A stretch of 5,364 nucleotides of DNA from Phycisphaerales bacterium (GTDB taxonomy: Bacteria > Planctomycetota > Phycisphaerae > Phycisphaerales > UBA1924), in NCBI GenBank assembly GCA_025453375.1, contig JALOQT010000095.1:1-5364 (forward strand), in the 5' to 3' direction. Made by a program: the position numbers and the translations under genes. The notes under the pieces were generated by a model. The model did not search any database. It was not told where the DNA came from and saw nothing but the letters and a program-made list of their open reading frames with translations. How positions within the stretch are numbered: the first letter of the stretch is position 1; every line of letters starts with the position of its first letter. Positions 1 through 5,364 of the stretch are shown here, one piece after another.

Positions 1-179
1 TCGCGCAGGAGGCTCAGGCGGACACAGCGCGGCTGGCGACGATCGGGCTGGCGGCGGTCAACGCGCATCACGGCGCGGCTGGCGCGTGGCGCCGGCGCAA
101 CGGCGCGTCAGCCGGGATGCTGGCCGGTGAACTGGCCGATGAACTGCCGCGCGTGCTGGAGGCGCTGCGCGAGGGTTGA
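1..179 (+). CDS. C-terminal fragment of an unrecognised protein
   Basis: An open frame enters from the left edge (first full codon at base 3) and ends at TGA 177-179, giving 58 residues. The fragment is rich in Ala, Leu, Arg and Glu and looks helical. Its last part, ending in LPRVLEALREG, reads as an amphipathic helix. Codon use is strongly GC-ending, like the clear genes further right, which favours this frame over the other five. I do not recognise a family and no catalytic motif is visible, so the function is unknown. The gene starts outside the window. The nearest gene downstream begins 168 bases later, so co-transcription is possible but not shown. Confidence 0.6.
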   Translation, partial: AQEAQADTARLATIGLAAVNAHHGAAGAWRRRNGASAGMLAGELADELPRVLEALREG

Positions 180-336
180 CAGTCCTGTAAGTACGTCAAG
201 GCGGGGCGGGTGATGACGGGTGAGCCGGGGATGGCGTCCGCATAATGGCCGACGTGCGCAGTCATTGCGCAGCGGGGCCAAGGGCTGGGGTGAAGTGGCC
301 GACGAAGTGAGCAGCGCGTGCGATGAGGCACGCCGT

Positions 337-342
337 GAGGAG
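337..342 (+). promoter_or_regulatory. Ribosome-binding site of the small lipoprotein gene
   Basis: GAGGAG lies five bases before the ATG at 348. An in-frame TGA at 336-338 closes the frame just upstream, so ATG 348 is the only reasonable start. Confidence 0.7.
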
Positions 343-347
343 CTGCC

Positions 348-695
348 ATGAATCGTCGCAAGGTCACGATCGTTACGTCCATCCTGTCGCTGGCCGCTGT
401 GGCGCTGATCGCCGGCGGGTGCAGCACGAGCTCGACGGCTTCGGCCGGTGCGGAGTTCAACCACGCCAAGCTCGCGGGCTATGGCACGAGCCAGCAGAAG
501 GTGATCTGGACGCGTCGCGCCCCGGTGCCTGCGGCGGCGTTTGGCATGGCCTCGGGCGATATGGTCGCCATGAAGTCCGGCGAGGTGGCGATGGCCAACC
601 TCGTCCGCCTGCGTCAGACGCCGGCGAACCCGATCGCCCCGTCGCTGCAGTTGCCGGAGACGGCGATCACGACGGTGCCGACGAGCAACGACTAA
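348..695 (+). CDS. Small predicted lipoprotein, function unknown
   Basis: This 115-residue protein has a classical export signal: a charged N-terminus (R3, R4, K5), a hydrophobic stretch at residues 6-22, and a lipobox-like IAGGC ending at Cys25. Ala stands at the -3 position, where Leu is usual, so the lipobox is acceptable but not perfect. After lipidation at Cys25 a mature chain of about 90 residues would sit on a membrane. It begins with a Ser/Thr/Ala-rich linker (residues 26-33). The rest has no recognised domain, no further Cys, and a Pro/Thr-rich end. The start is fixed by a strong ribosome-binding site and an in-frame stop just upstream. It appears to be a single-gene unit: a 168-base gap precedes it and a hairpin follows 43 bases after the stop. 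A secreted non-lipidated protein is the main alternative. The role is unknown. Confidence 0.75.
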   Translation: MNRRKVTIVTSILSLAAVALIAGGCSTSSTASAGAEFNHAKLAGYGTSQQKVIWTRRAPVPAAAFGMASGDMVAMKSGEVAMANLVRLRQTPANPIAPSLQLPETAITTVPTSND

Positions 696-737
696 GGGCC
701 GGCTCGCGCGGCAGATGTGTCTCCACAGCATCAAGAC

Positions 738-765
738 TCACGCCCTGCCAAGCGGGGCGTGATTT
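738..765 (+). terminator. GC-rich hairpin, possible terminator of the lipoprotein gene
   Basis: TCACGCCC (738-745) pairs perfectly with GGGCGTGA (755-762). The stem extends inward by a T-G wobble and two GC pairs to a CAA loop, giving 11 pairs. TTT follows at 763-765, then CATTG, so the T-tract is short. It lies 43 bases after the lipoprotein stop, which suits a rho-independent terminator. The same inverted repeat could also act on the opposite strand, on readthrough from the tRNA gene, but that side has no T-tract. Confidence 0.5.
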
Positions 766-785
766 CATTGAGTTGTTGAGGGAGT

Positions 786-804
786 TCCCGCTGGTGAAGC
801 GGGA
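786..804 (-). other. Hairpin just past the 3' end of the tRNA gene
   Basis: TCCCGCT (786-792) and AGCGGGA (798-804) form a perfect 7-pair stem with a 5-base loop. Read on the - strand it starts 18 bases after the tRNA 3' end, where it could help 3' processing or termination. There is no T-tract after it on either strand, so calling it a true terminator is not supported. Confidence 0.35.
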
Positions 805-821
805 TACGCACGACAAGAAAG

Positions 822-894
822 GGTGGCTAACGGGACTCGAACCCGCGACCCCCAGGATCACAACCCGGTGCTCTGCCAACTGAGCTATAGCCAC
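822..894 (-). tRNA. tRNA-His (anticodon GTG)
   Basis: The reverse strand folds into a complete 73-base cloverleaf. The acceptor stem GTGGCTA/TAGCCAC has seven Watson-Crick pairs. The D-arm GCTC/GAGC has an 8-base loop. The anticodon stem CCGGG/CCTGG has one G-T pair, with loop TTGTGAT and anticodon GTG at 859-861. The variable loop has five bases. The T-arm GCGGG/CCCGT carries the loop TTCGAGT. Identity is supported independently: the base before position 1 (895) is G and the discriminator is C73, matching the extra G-1:C73 pair that marks bacterial tRNA-His. CCA is not encoded, so it must be added after transcription. The gene stands alone and opposes the flanking protein genes. No convincing sigma-70 promoter was found upstream of it. 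Confidence 0.96.
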
Positions 895-997
895 CATCAA
901 CCCTGCCGCAGGGGTACGGCGGCCGGGAGGGATGATATGCGCGCTGGCGGTCAGGGGCTATGGCGTGGTGGGAAGGGGCGGGCCGTACTGTCCGAAT

Positions 998-2140
998 ATG
1001 GGTGTGGCGGCGACTGGACGACCGGACCTGGTGATCACGACGCCTGCAGGGCTGTATTGCCCGGCCGGCGGCTTTCACATTGATCCGTGGGCGAAGGTCG
1101 AGATGGCCGTGACGACGCACGCGCACACGGACCACGCGCGGCCCGGCAGCACTCGATACCTGACGAGCCAGACGGGCAAGATCGTGCTGGCGTCGCGTTT
1201 TGGGCCGCAGTTTGCGCAGGCGGGGCATATCGATGGCTGGGCGTATGGCCGGCGCGAGCGGGTGGGGGATGTGTATGTCTCGCTGCATCCGGCGGGGCAT
1301 GTGCTGGGGTCGGCGCAGGTGCGGATTGAACACGCCGCGACGGGGGAGACGTGGGTCATCAGCGGGGATTACAAGACGGAGGATGATGGGATCAGCGAGG
1401 CGTTTGTGCCGGTGCGTTGTCATGTGTTCGTGACGGAGAGCACGTTTGGGCTGCCGATCTATCGGTGGAAGCCTCAGGGGCAGGTGTTTGCGGAGATCAA
1501 TGCGTGGTGGCGGTCCAATGCCGCGTCGGGACGGCTGAGCATGATCGCGTGCTATGCGCTTGGCAAGGCGCAGCGGCTTTTGTCCGGGCTGGATGCGAGC
1601 ATCGGGCCGATTGTGCTGCATGGGGCGCTGCGGTCATGCACGGAGGCGTATCGGGCGGCAGGGGTGAGCCTGCCGGCGACGGGTCATGCGACGCAGGAGA
1701 CGGCGCGGGCGAGCGGTGGGCGGGCGATCATCCTGGCGCCGCCGAGCGCGGTGCGGAGCGCGTGGGCGTATAAGTTGCCCAGGCCCGGCGGGGAGATGGA
1801 GCTGGCGATGGCCAGCGGGTGGATGAGCGTCCGCGGGACGCGACGAAGGCGAGCGCTGGACAAGGGCTTTGCGTTGAGCGACCACGCCGACTGGCCGGGG
1901 CTGCTGGGGGCGATCGAGGCGACGGGGGCGGAGCGCATCGGCGTGACGCACGGGGCGGTCGAGACGCTGGTGCGATACCTGCGCGAGTGCAAGGGGCGCG
2001 AGGCGTTTGGCATCGCGACGCAGTTCGTCGGCGAGGGCGGGGGCGATGAGGCGGAGCAGCCGGCGGATGACGCGACGAATGCGAGCGAGGGCGCCGGCGA
2101 GGGCGCCAGCCAGGGCGCAAGCGAGGGGGCCAACGCATGA
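998..2140 (+). CDS. MBL-fold/beta-CASP exonuclease, DNA ligase-associated type
   Basis: Predicted metal-dependent nuclease of the metallo-beta-lactamase/beta-CASP superfamily, in the group found beside ATP-dependent DNA ligases. It probably processes DNA ends before sealing; that role is inferred from the family and the neighbour. Counting from ATG 998 (380 residues), the N-terminal LYCPAGGFHIDPW segment carries Asp29. HAHTDH at 41-46 is the metal-binding HxHxDH motif. His101 (AGHVLGS) and Asp124 (SGDY) complete the metal site. The beta-CASP motifs follow: Glu147 (TESTFG), His296 (SDHADW) and His318 (VTHG). All expected catalytic residues are present. Residues 345-380 form an unusual Gly/Ala/Ser/Glu tail. 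An in-frame ATG at 932 would add 22 residues, but GGGAGG sits almost directly on it and the extra residues do not look like the family's short N-terminus. ATG 998 also lacks a good ribosome-binding site, so the start is uncertain. The stop overlaps the ligase start. Confidence 0.9.
   Translation: MGVAATGRPDLVITTPAGLYCPAGGFHIDPWAKVEMAVTTHAHTDHARPGSTRYLTSQTGKIVLASRFGPQFAQAGHIDGWAYGRRERVGDVYVSLHPAGHVLGSAQVRIEHAATGETWVISGDYKTEDDGISEAFVPVRCHVFVTESTFGLPIYRWKPQGQVFAEINAWWRSNAASGRLSMIACYALGKAQRLLSGLDASIGPIVLHGALRSCTEAYRAAGVSLPATGHATQETARASGGRAIILAPPSAVRSAWAYKLPRPGGEMELAMASGWMSVRGTRRRRALDKGFALSDHADWPGLLGAIEATGAERIGVTHGAVETLVRYLRECKGREAFGIATQFVGEGGGDEAEQPADDATNASEGAGEGASQGASEGANA
2087..2134 (+). repeat. 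Degenerate 12-base tandem repeat (four units) in the exonuclease tail
   Basis: Four successive in-frame 12-base units, each close to GAGGGCGCCAGC, encode (E/Q)-G-A-(G/S/N) four times. The preceding codons for T-N-A-S resemble a worn fifth unit. The repeat ends two bases before the ligase start codon, and its last unit contains the G-rich ribosome-binding site of the ligase. The period matches the codon frame, so gain or loss of a unit would keep the exonuclease reading frame. Confidence 0.8.
2123..2129 (+). promoter_or_regulatory. Ribosome-binding site of the ligase gene
   Basis: GAGGGGG lies seven bases before ATG 2137, inside the last codons of the exonuclease gene. Together with the ATGA overlap (2137-2140) it indicates translational coupling and supports this ligase start. 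Confidence 0.6.
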
Positions 2141-3846
2141 AGGCCTTTGCCGACGTGTTTGACCGGCTCGATGCCAGCACGAGCACCGATGCGAAGCACG
2201 CGGCGCTGGTCGCCTACTTCCGCGAGGTAGAGGCGGCGGACGGGGCGTGGGCCCTGGCGGTCTTCTGCGGGCGGTCGATCAAGCGGGCGGCCAGCAGCAC
2301 GCAAATGAAACGCTGGGCGGCGGAGGTGTCGGGCTTGCCGGCGTGGCTGATTGATGAGTGCCATGGGCAGGTGGGCGACTTGGGTGAGACGCTGTCGCTG
2401 ATTGTGCCAGATGCGGCGGCGGATGCGGGGCGGCAGGAGACGCCCGGCCTCGCGGCGATTTTCAGCGAGTTTCTCACGCCCATGACCCGGGCCGATGAGG
2501 CGGGCAAGCGGGCGATGCTCGTCGGCCTCTGGGCGCGGCTGGACCAGCGGGAGCGATTCGTGCTGCACAAACTCATCAGCACGACGTTTCGCGTCGGCGT
2601 CTCGCGCGGGCTGGCGGTGCGGGCGATGGCGACGGTGTCGGGGGTCGATCAGGCACGGATGGACCACGCACTGAGCGGGCAGTGGCCGATCACGTCGGAG
2701 TATTTTCAGTCACTGCGGATCTTGGGCAAGGCTGGGGTGAGGGGTGATGCGGGCGAAGCGGCAGCGGGTGGTGAGCCGCCGAGTTTGCAGCCGTATCCGT
2801 TCTTTCTGGCTCAGCAGTTGCCAGATGAGGTAGATCGGCCGGACCTGCTGGAGGAGCAACTCGGCCCGCGATCGCGCTGGCAGGTGGAGTGGAAGTGGGA
2901 CGGGCTGCGCGGGCAGATCGTGCGGCGGGATCGGGCGGCGGTGTGGTCTCGCGGGGGGGAGCTCTTGAGCCGCCAGTTTCCGGAGTTGATCGACGCGGCG
3001 GAGGGCTTGCCGACGGGCACGGTGCTCGATGGCGAGGTGCTGGCGTTTGAGGGTGGGCGGCCGCTGGACTTCTCGCACTTGCAGACGCGGATCGCGCGGG
3101 TGCAGCCGACGGGGCTGCTGTTTGTCGATGTGCCGGTGGTGTTCATGGCGTATGACCTGCTGGAGATCGAAGGGCGCGACGTGCGGGGTGAGGCGCTCTC
3201 GACGCGTCGGGCGATGCTGGAGGGGTTGGTCGCGGGGCTTGGGCATCCGCTGGTGCGCACGTCGGAGGTGCTGGGGGCGAGCAGTTGGGCGGAGGTGGAG
3301 GCGGCGCGGGGCACAAGCCGCGCACGGGGTGTGGAGGGGGTGATGCTCAAGCGGGTGGACAGTGAGTATGGCGCGGGGCGGGTGAAGCTGGGACCGGTGG
3401 ATGCCAAGGCGCTGGGGGCGTGGTGGAAGTGGAAGATCGATCCGTTTGTGATTGACTGCGTGCTGGTCAGCGCGCAGCGCGGCAGCGGGCGTCGAGCGAG
3501 TTTGTATACCGATTACACCTTCGCGCTCTGGAGCGGACCGCAGCGCGGCGAGGGGGAGCTGGTGCCGTTCGCCAAGGCATATCACGGCAAGGGCATGACT
3601 GACGAGGTGTTCGTCAAGATCGATCAGTTCATCCGCGGGCACACGATCGGGCGCATCGGCGGGGCGGGGATCCGGCTGGTCGAGCCGCGGCTGGTGTTTG
3701 AACTGGCGTTTGAGGGCGTGCAGGCGAGTGCTCGACATCGCAGCGGGCTGGCGGTGCGATTCCCGCGCGTCAACCGGTGGAGGACCGATAAACACGCCAG
3801 CGAGGCCGACACGCTGGGGACGCTTCGGGCGCTGGTGCGGAGTTGA
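2137..3846 (+). CDS. ATP-dependent DNA ligase, exonuclease-associated bacterial family
   Basis: This 569-residue enzyme would join nicks in duplex DNA through a ligase-AMP intermediate. Residues 1 to about 200 form the N-terminal DNA-binding domain, including the conserved-looking FRVGVSRGL (151-159). A short Gly/Ala-rich linker (about 200-215) leads to the nucleotidyltransferase domain. Motif I is KWDG with catalytic Lys253. Motif Ia is SRGGE (271-275), motif III DGEV (298-301), motif IIIa FMAYDLLEI (336-344), motif IV EGVMLKR (400-406), and motif V WWKWKIDP (429-436). The OB domain ends with a motif VI-like RFPRVNRWRTDK (541-552). Nothing essential is missing, so the enzyme should be active. 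Length and order match the bacterial ATP-dependent ligases that occur with an MBL-fold exonuclease, an Lhr-like helicase and a metallophosphoesterase. Only the exonuclease is adjacent here, overlapping by ATGA. These accessory ligases normally act in repair alongside the essential NAD-dependent LigA. The exact pathway is inference. Confidence 0.95.
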   Translation: MKAFADVFDRLDASTSTDAKHAALVAYFREVEAADGAWALAVFCGRSIKRAASSTQMKRWAAEVSGLPAWLIDECHGQVGDLGETLSLIVPDAAADAGRQETPGLAAIFSEFLTPMTRADEAGKRAMLVGLWARLDQRERFVLHKLISTTFRVGVSRGLAVRAMATVSGVDQARMDHALSGQWPITSEYFQSLRILGKAGVRGDAGEAAAGGEPPSLQPYPFFLAQQLPDEVDRPDLLEEQLGPRSRWQVEWKWDGLRGQIVRRDRAAVWSRGGELLSRQFPELIDAAEGLPTGTVLDGEVLAFEGGRPLDFSHLQTRIARVQPTGLLFVDVPVVFMAYDLLEIEGRDVRGEALSTRRAMLEGLVAGLGHPLVRTSEVLGASSWAEVEAARGTSRARGVEGVMLKRVDSEYGAGRVKLGPVDAKALGAWWKWKIDPFVIDCVLVSAQRGSGRRASLYTDYTFALWSGPQRGEGELVPFAKAYHGKGMTDEVFVKIDQFIRGHTIGRIGGAGIRLVEPRLVFELAFEGVQASARHRSGLAVRFPRVNRWRTDKHASEADTLGTLRALVRS

Positions 3847-3939
3847 ACTCTGCCGGTGTGAATGTCGGCGAGTCGAGCTGGTTATCTGGCCAGTGGGCAA
3901 AGCGAGGCGGGTGATGGGTCGATATCTCCGACAGCCACT

Positions 3940-4473
3940 ATGGGCTTGTCGAGACGCTCCATCCTGTCGCGCGGGTTTTCGCTCGTCGAGTTGATCGCCG
4001 TGATGGTGGTGCTGGCGGTGCTGTCGGCGGTGGCGGCGAGCCGGATTGCGGTGATCCCCAGTTCGCGCGGGTCGATGGCGGCGCAGCTGTTGATGCGTGA
4101 TCTGGCCTTTGCGCGGGACATGGCTGTGAGCACGGGGCGTGTGCACTGGATCGAGTTTGATCTCGGCGGCCAGCGATACACGATGCTGGCGGAGCCGACG
4201 GTCGGCGGCGGGTGGGTCAGCCGGTTGGCGGTGGTTGACCCTGGCACGGGGCGGAGTTTCCAGCGAAACCTCAATCGCGATGAACTGGCGGGCGTGACGA
4301 TCACGTCGTCAACGCTGCCGGCGGGCAATGCCGTCGGCTTCAATCGGCTGGGGCGCCCGGTGACGAATCTGGGCGCGAGCGTGACGAGCGACAGCACGAT
4401 TCAACTGACGGGCAATCGCGTAGTGAACGTGATTGTCTCAACTGGTGCGATCACCAGGAGCGGCAACCCATGA
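3940..4473 (+). CDS. GspH/FimT-like pseudopilin
   Basis: From ATG 3940 this is a 177-residue type IV pilin-like protein. A short basic leader ends in SRG, followed by FSLVEL; prepilin peptidase should cut between Gly12 and Phe13. Glu17 is the conserved Glu5 of the mature protein. Residues 13-36 are the hydrophobic helix that anchors pilins in the inner membrane before assembly. The stretch DLAFARDMAVSTG (54-66), followed by VHWIEFD and a QRYTM strand, matches the pattern of GspH/FimT minor pilins. The in-frame ATG at 3862 would give 203 residues with an implausible leader for this class, so 3940 is preferred although neither start has a clear ribosome-binding site. It lies 93 bases after the ligase, probably in a separate functional unit, and overlaps the next gene by ATGA. 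A general type IV pilus minor pilin is the alternative. Confidence 0.85.
   Translation: MGLSRRSILSRGFSLVELIAVMVVLAVLSAVAASRIAVIPSSRGSMAAQLLMRDLAFARDMAVSTGRVHWIEFDLGGQRYTMLAEPTVGGGWVSRLAVVDPGTGRSFQRNLNRDELAGVTITSSTLPAGNAVGFNRLGRPVTNLGASVTSDSTIQLTGNRVVNVIVSTGAITRSGNP
4456..4460 (+). promoter_or_regulatory. Ribosome-binding site of the second pseudopilin gene
   Basis: AGGAG lies nine bases before ATG 4470, inside the end of the preceding gene. It supports this start and translational coupling through the ATGA overlap at 4470-4473. Confidence 0.6.
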
Positions 4474-4916
4474 GCCGCGGCGCAGCACAGATCGGGCTTG
4501 GTCGTCGCTCGCGTCGGGCGGCGTTTACGCTGATGGAACTGGTGGCGGCGATGCTGCTGCTGAGTATCGCGTTTCCGCCGCTGGCGGTGTCGATGCGTGA
4601 CGCCGTGGTGCGACAGGGCGCGAACAACCAGAGGATCATCGCGCGGTGGCTGGCGCACGCGCGGATGGAGGAAGTGCTGGCCGACCGCCACAGCAGCACG
4701 CGCGGGTGGCCAGCGATGGTGACGAGCAACTACACCACGGGTGGCTTCTGGTCGCAGTTTCCGGGCTTTTCGCAGAGCGTGACGATCATGGATCACGATG
4801 CGACGCTCATCGCGGCGGGCACGACGCACAAACTGATCATCGTGACAATCAGTTGGAATGATGCGACGCGCGGCAGCAGCAGCATTCGGTATCAGACGGT
4901 GGTGACGAACTACTAG
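4470..4916 (+). CDS. GspI/PilV-like pseudopilin
   Basis: This 148-residue protein has an 18-residue leader containing RRSRRAA, followed by FTLMELVAAMLLL. Phe19 would be mature residue 1 and Glu23 the conserved Glu5. The residue before the cut is Ala18 rather than the usual Gly. The hydrophobic helix spans about 19-41. The segment ARWLAHARMEEVL (58-70) resembles the typical 'A..LA..KMEEL' stretch that follows the helix in GspI and PilV minor pilins. The C-terminal part is short and strand-like, ending in YQTVVTNY. The start overlaps the stop of the GspH-like gene and has AGGAG at good spacing, so the two proteins are probably made together. In type II secretion, GspI nucleates the pseudopilus tip with GspJ and GspK. 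Assignment to GspI rather than another minor pilin rests on this pattern and gene order. Confidence 0.82.
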   Translation: MSRGAAQIGLGRRSRRAAFTLMELVAAMLLLSIAFPPLAVSMRDAVVRQGANNQRIIARWLAHARMEEVLADRHSSTRGWPAMVTSNYTTGGFWSQFPGFSQSVTIMDHDATLIAAGTTHKLIIVTISWNDATRGSSSIRYQTVVTNY

Positions 4917-4940
4917 GTCAGTTGAGACTCGCAGCACACC

Positions 4941-5364
4941 ATGATCGATGACTCAATCGCCAATCCGGCTCGCTGCAACGCTCGCGTGAAGCGCAGCCAG
5001 GCTCCGCGCGCATCGGGCCGCCGCGGGTTCACGCTTGTTGAACTGGTTGCGACGATGGTTGTGCTCGGGACGTTGGCGACGATTGCCGGGGGCATCGTGC
5101 AGCGATTGGCGCAGGTGCAGACGACGGCGGCGATTCGGGCTCAGCTCTATGCCGATGCGAATCTGGCGATGGAGCGGATCGTGATGATGATCAAGCACAC
5201 GCCGCCGCGGGCGGGCGTGTCGCAGACACCGGCGCTGCTGTATCTCGATGCCGATGACATCGTGTGGGAGAACAACGACGAGTTGGATTTCATCGCAGCC
5301 AGCGGCGGCAATCCGGGGCGGCTGATGCTGCGCAGCGTGCGCGATGGAGACCCGTCGGCGGGCG
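4941..5364 (+). CDS. GspJ-like pseudopilin, N-terminal part (runs off the window)
   Basis: The gene starts at ATG 4941, 24 bases after the preceding stop, and is open to the right edge (141 codons). A long basic leader of 29 residues ends in GRRG, followed by FTLVEL. The predicted cut is Gly29/Phe30, and Glu34 is mature Glu5. The membrane helix spans about 30-53. Beyond it lies a second helix containing NLAMERIVMMIK (74-85), similar to the post-helix pattern of GspJ-type and general secretion pseudopilins. The following region (DADDIVWENNDELDFIAAS) looks like the start of the globular domain. No clear Shine-Dalgarno site precedes the ATG. As the third pseudopilin after GspH- and GspI-like genes, GspJ is the expected call, but the missing C-terminus prevents certainty; a GspG-like or other minor pilin remains possible. 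Confidence 0.8.
   Translation, partial: MIDDSIANPARCNARVKRSQAPRASGRRGFTLVELVATMVVLGTLATIAGGIVQRLAQVQTTAAIRAQLYADANLAMERIVMMIKHTPPRAGVSQTPALLYLDADDIVWENNDELDFIAASGGNPGRLMLRSVRDGDPSAG

Noticed and set aside
176..181. Perfect TTGACA, a possible -35 box
   Set aside because: It overlaps the stop codon of the upstream gene and no -10-like hexamer lies 16-18 bases downstream.
323..883. Open frame on the + strand (186 codons) overlapping the lipoprotein gene and the tRNA
   Set aside because: It reads through the lipoprotein gene in another frame and then through the tRNA; the lipoprotein has the signal sequence and the ribosome-binding site.
822..894. tRNA gene as an integration site for a mobile element
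   Set aside because: No integrase gene and no repeated copy of the tRNA 3' end is present in the window.
827..1621. Open frame on the - strand (264 codons) opposite the exonuclease start
   Set aside because: It runs into the tRNA-His gene and lies opposite the conserved metal-binding motifs of the exonuclease; composition is that of a shadow frame.
1684..2667. Open frame on the - strand (327 codons) across the exonuclease-ligase junction
   Set aside because: It is antisense to two well-supported genes and its product is Arg/Pro/Ala-rich without motifs.
3843..3939. Possible promoter for the pseudopilin genes (TTGAAC at 3843, GTTATC and GATATC further on)
   Set aside because: No pair of hexamers has acceptable spacing and match, so the region gives no supportable promoter.
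2710..4146. Long open frame on the - strand (478 codons) opposite the ligase and first pseudopilin
   Set aside because: It is antisense to a ligase with all catalytic motifs. Its translation is Arg/His/Pro-rich with no recognisable domain, as expected when GC-ending codons suppress stops on the other strand.

Overview
This 5.4 kb window is GC-rich bacterial DNA, and every convincing protein gene reads on the + strand. The mix suggests a Planctomycetota-like organism, possibly Phycisphaerae: very high GC, short clusters of GFTLVEL-type pseudopilins, several starts with poor Shine-Dalgarno sites, and a DNA-ligase-associated exonuclease/ligase pair. This assignment is inference; no phylogenetic marker is present except one tRNA.

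Layout. Positions 1-179 hold the C-terminal end of an unrecognised protein. After a 168-base gap comes a small predicted lipoprotein (348-695) with a good ribosome-binding site, followed by a GC-rich hairpin that may terminate it. A tRNA-His(GTG) gene lies on the opposite strand (822-894), with a second hairpin just past its 3' end.

The core of the window is a translationally coupled two-gene DNA-repair unit. The first gene encodes a metallo-beta-lactamase/beta-CASP nuclease of the 'DNA ligase-associated exonuclease' type. The second encodes an ATP-dependent DNA ligase with all nucleotidyltransferase motifs intact. The two share an ATGA stop/start overlap. In many bacteria these genes sit with an Lhr-like helicase and a metallophosphoesterase. 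Here neither is adjacent: the downstream side holds pilin-like genes, and the upstream side holds the tRNA and lipoprotein.

From about 3940 to the right edge is a run of three pseudopilin-type genes, resembling GspH/FimT, GspI and GspJ in order. The first two overlap by ATGA and the third follows after 24 bases and runs off the window. They probably encode minor pseudopilins of a type II secretion or type IV pilus-like machine. No secretion ATPase, platform protein or secretin is visible here.

I see no CRISPR array, insertion sequence, prophage or clearly new defence system. The points worth a second look are the stripped-down exonuclease-ligase module, the 12-base tandem repeat that builds the exonuclease tail and supplies the ligase ribosome-binding site, and an Ala instead of Gly before the cleavage site of the second pseudopilin.
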